From assembly GCF_000004075.3 (NCBI RefSeq), contig NC_026660.2, positions 12,648,001-12,712,000 of the forward strand: DNA of 64,000 nucleotides, given 5' to 3'. The stretch comes from Cucumis sativus. Its lineage: Eukaryota > Streptophyta > Magnoliopsida > Cucurbitales > Cucurbitaceae. The notes under the pieces are model-generated. The model saw only the letters and a program-made list of their open reading frames with translations, was not told the origin of the DNA and searched no databases. A program made the translations under genes and the position numbers. The stretch's first letter is position 1; each line of letters starts with the position of its first letter. Below are positions 60,786 to 64,000 of the stretch, one piece after another.

Positions 60786-63262
60786 ACTATTCATTTCACA
60801 AGTTTTTGAACTTCTTGATTATAGGATTATAGGATGCAAGAATGAACTGGCACCAGCCAGTTTTGGGTTATTCTTTGTTGTTTTGGCAAGTGTAGTTTAG
60901 ATTTTGTGACTTTTTGGAGAGATGATAGTTAACTATATTACATCAATGTATGACCCAAATTATTTTAATATCAATTTTTATTATTTAATTGATTTAAAAC
61001 AAAAGTATAAATGAAAATTTTCATGGGGTATGGTTTTGGAAAGAAGTGGAAAATGTTTAATACTTTCCTTTTACAAAAATTGTGGTCTACTCCTCTCATT
61101 ATACTTGCATAAGCAAACATGGGTTACAGTTTGTACTAAGAAATTTGAAAGATTTCAATGGTGAAGAAGACTTTCGACGAGCGAAAAATACAGAACTTTT
61201 CTAATAGAACTTGGATCTAAATTTTGAGGTTAGTACTGTATAGATTCAAAACATATGAAACATTAGGTATATTTTAGATATTCGATTAAATAGACAAACA
61301 AACGAAAATGTAGTTTTGAACGTGATACAAAATATTGCGGAACGAAAAATAGTTCTCTTTGAATTCGTACCCTAAGAAAGAAAATGCATGAACTAAGAGA
61401 ATATGGTGCTCCACCAGGAGAGGTAGAGGAATGAAAAAAAAGAAAGGATAGCTGAGTGGCTTAATTGTAAGACATTTCTTTGCTTAAATTGACAATAGTC
61501 TCTCTTGCCCACGCAGCGATAGGCTCAATCTCTTTCTTAGCCCAATAAGGATTTCTTTGAATAAGAGTTCAGTGAGAAGTTGTCGAATAGGAAGAGGATC
61601 TTGAACAAGAATCAAGGTAATTATCTATTTTCGTAACTAGACAACTAAGAGGTAGAAAGTCGATCGCGTAGTGGGAGGAAGACAACTTATCCCTTCTTTC
61701 TTCGGGGTCAGAACCTAAGATCCTTTGATCTATATGGATAAATCAACCTCATGCCTCCATAATCAAGTAGCATCCACTAAAAAGGAGCAGTTCAATTTCC
61801 AAGGAGCTATCGCGAAGTAGGAGTAGAGCATTTTTGCACAACTTCTCCTGAACAAGGGATTACTTTTCAGTTGCCACCGAACCGCCCCTCTCCGTATCAG
61901 TTGAGTCATCCTCGAGACTGATTAATGGAAAATATAGCCACCTCCGCGAGTGATCCTATTGAAATTAATACATTAATTTGTTAAGATTTGTGCAAACCCC
62001 CTTTATGTGCCCCATGTGCGCTTTCCCACGCTTAATCACTTTACTCTGTGGAAAATGCACTAACTTTTGGCCAGCAGAGAAGGAGCATGAGTCAGAGGAA
62101 ATTATTTGATTTTCAGAGTATTCCAAAGATTAGTATGCTATCTTCTCATTATATCAGTCTTTGAACTATGATTTAAAGACACTATCGCGTAGTGCAACTG
62201 CATTAAGACTCGAGCGGTAAATTTCGAAGAATCTTGTCTTCTGAATCAGAATCAATGAAAGGACTTCCCTTTACAAAGAGAGGGTAGTCGGCCTTCATCA
62301 GCCTAGGAAGGCTTCCTTGGTTCAGGAACCAGATTTGGGTCTCTAAGAAGTTCTCCTTTTCCCGCTATTTAATATAGACCTTTACAGCGACTCCCACGGG
62401 GCGGTACTTGTTGCTAACTAGAAAGCACAAGATTTTCTATAGGGTTGAGAAAATACAAATAGGTCCCTGAACTCCTAAGCTAAGGATTATTATATTAATT
62501 TAGTCTTTGAAGATCTCTCATTCATTTCAACCCTCGACCCTACTATTTGATTCAGTCGATTTATCATTATAGGACTAATTTTTATTCTCATTCAATAGTA
62601 GACCAGGATTCTGATTTCATCATCAGGAAGCTGAAAAGTCAAGATAGAATTAGTTGTGTCAATCTTGGTATGTCTTAAGAGAGTATTTTCTTTAGCCTCT
62701 GGTCTTGCCCCGTCCAAAACCTGATAATGATTCCGTTAAGGAAACCATAATCTACGAATAAGAAAGACAGATCAGACTAAGCTGCCAATACATCCATTCC
62801 ATCTCCACCAAAATGACCCATATGTATAGCTTATTCCCTCTGATATTCAGTTGGCAAGTGAGCCTGAGATCTGATTTATCCAGTATTTTAGGAAATCTTT
62901 GAGATTCCCGCTTTATATAAATTATTTTGTGGGCTACAGGTGGAGGGCTATGAGATCGTTCACTCAATCCTGGAGCATGACTTTTGGATGGAAGTTAAAC
63001 CAAAACTAAGAGGCTCGTAGAGAATTCGGGGATATAACAACGGATCTATGTTCCTGAAAAGTCTCGAAGAAGGCCACCAACACCCAACTTAGCAGAATAT
63101 TATGTGGTAGCGCACCCATCAGTATTTCATTTCTTAAGACGAAGATTCTAATGGATCAATGCAATTTGAGAACTGAAAATCTTCTTTGAGACATCCTTCA
63201 GACTTTCCATATTAGCTTTCTTTCGTCTCAGTAGCTTAATTCTAAAAAATCCATATTAGTCG

Positions 63263-63774
63263 TTCTTCCCGTGTAGTGGGCTTGCTTAGCGCCTCAGTCA
63301 CATTTAGTTCATATAGACCTTTGCTTTTCTTTTGTGCTCCTCTCCTTCTTAGTCGAGCAGTCTTCTCATCAAATTTCATTGATCCTCTCCTTACTGCAAT
63401 ATTCTCAAATTAAGGATCTGGACCTTTCCTTTTGGAGCAATATTCTTTGTGCCTCCTACAATATTCCTGTCTTATACATCCTTACTCAAATTTCATTGAT
63501 CCTCTCAACAACGCAATATGGAAAGCTCTTTGTTAAGTAGTTGAATGAAAAGCTCAATTCAATTTGAGTTTGTGCCTCCAAAAACAAAAGCTCTTGTCGG
63601 CTCAAAGAATATTGAATAAAGAATGAATTTACCATTCTCGTTAGGCTCAAAAAAGATTTCGAAGAAAGGGATATTGTAGAGCGATTCAATTATTCAAAAA
63701 CAAAGGCGCCATAAGCCAGGTCTGAAGTACTATCCATCATGGAGGCTCAAAATAAGCCCACTACGCGGGAAGAA
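63263..63774. repeat. 21-bp inverted repeat pair (20 of 21 bases)
   Basis: TTCTTCCCGTGTAGTGGGCT, starting at 63263, is matched on the other strand at 63754-63774, with one difference (CGCG instead of CGTG). The two arms are 470 bp apart. Confidence 0.85.
63369..63506. repeat. 21-bp exact direct repeat
   Basis: A string starting TCAAATTTCATTGATCCTCT occurs at 63369-63389 and 63486-63506, each followed by a similar CAATAT phrase. It lies in the organelle-like segment. Confidence 0.85.
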
Positions 63775-64000
63775 AGAATATCCTTAGTTGAGCGAATATT
63801 CGATCCCCAGCTTCCTCTTACTAAATAAAGATCTACGCCTCAATCTGATTTCATAGTCATCAGCCTCAGTAGCTAGATCGAGGGAAGAAGGAAGACATGC
63901 TGCAAGTCCTTCTTTCCTTATTCAAAGATGTAATGATTCTCATGGAAATGAAACTATCAATAGGATGCTCAAATAGGAAGAGAATCTGAAGCCTCAACTT

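Larger units (their letters stand above)
59111..61430. other. Region between the H4 duplicate and the organelle-like insertion
   Basis: Base composition from about 59400 to 60930 is less AT-rich than most spacers, and splice-like signals occur (GCAG|GTTGATG near 59829, CAGG|GTGAGT near 60540). It may be a transcribed non-coding or decayed gene region. I see no frame with a recognisable domain apart from the small ORF at 60627. Beyond 60930 it is AT-rich. Confidence 0.4.
61430..64000. other. Probable nuclear insertion of mitochondrial DNA (NUMT), continues past the window
   Basis: From about 61380-61440 onward the composition changes abruptly. G+C is clearly higher, long A/T runs vanish, and the sequence has the mixed, gene-poor texture of plant mitochondrial intergenic DNA. 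Short repeats built on ATCGCGTAGTGGG or its complement recur (61664, 61807, 62184, 63263, 63754), as in repeat-rich plant mitochondrial genomes. No intact protein, rRNA or tRNA gene is visible, so the organelle origin rests on texture and repeats and not on a recognised gene. An old retroelement or a misjoined organelle contig are the alternatives. Confidence 0.5.

Noticed and set aside
61447-61515. A tRNA-like start (GATAGCTGAGTGGCTTAA) in the organelle-like segment
   Set aside because: The 5' phrase resembles a D arm, but no matching acceptor stem, anticodon arm or T arm follows.

Overview
This window is nuclear DNA of a eudicot plant. It is AT-rich and gene-sparse, its genes have plant-style introns with GT-AG borders, and the encoded proteins are of typical plant families (DHHC acyltransferase, PUB13-type U-box ligase, Dof factor, plant histone H4). 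A cucurbit is my best guess, from the general look of the intergenic repeats, but that is inference and nothing here proves it.

Layout. (1) 490-3243, minus: a DHHC protein S-acyltransferase in nine visible exons, its 3' end lying outside the window. (2) 3.3-12.2 kb: AT-rich intergenic DNA with one acidic coiled-coil ORF, a probable solo LTR and small tandem repeats. (3) 12419-16201, plus: a four-exon PUB13/SPL11-type U-box/ARM E3 ligase with two upstream ORFs, the second overlapping the main start codon. (4) 21515-23208, minus: a three-exon Dof transcription factor. (5) 23.2-34.4 kb: intergenic DNA with a MITE, microsatellites and one CACTA-type transposon end. (6) 34452-35339, minus: a membrane-anchored serine-rich protein of unknown function, with a leader intron and short upstream ORFs. 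(7) 38308-39816, plus: an alpha-crystallin/HSP20-like protein resembling the Arabidopsis IDM2/IDM3 group. (8) 43547-44138, minus: a three-exon single-VOC glyoxalase-like protein (DSI-1VOC type). (9) 46495-51091, plus: a six-exon SEC14/CRAL-TRIO protein with a C-terminal membrane anchor. (10) 51985-52056, minus: tRNA-His(GTG). (11) 54.6-59.1 kb: a tandem duplication of about 2 kb, each copy holding an intronless histone H4 gene with its promoter. The proteins are identical, and two MITEs sit in the second copy only. (12) About 61.4-64.0 kb: DNA of clearly different composition, with no intact gene and dispersed short repeats, best read as a nuclear insertion of mitochondrial DNA.

The genes are unrelated neighbours, as is normal for a plant chromosome, and no operon-like or pathway cluster is evident. 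I rebuilt the multi-exon models by hand from splice sites, reading phase and family resemblance; phase closes at every junction. I found no convincing new system. The most informative observations are the H4 duplication with copy-specific MITE insertions, the organelle-like insertion, the overlapping uORFs of the PUB13 gene, and a C-rich minisatellite cluster.
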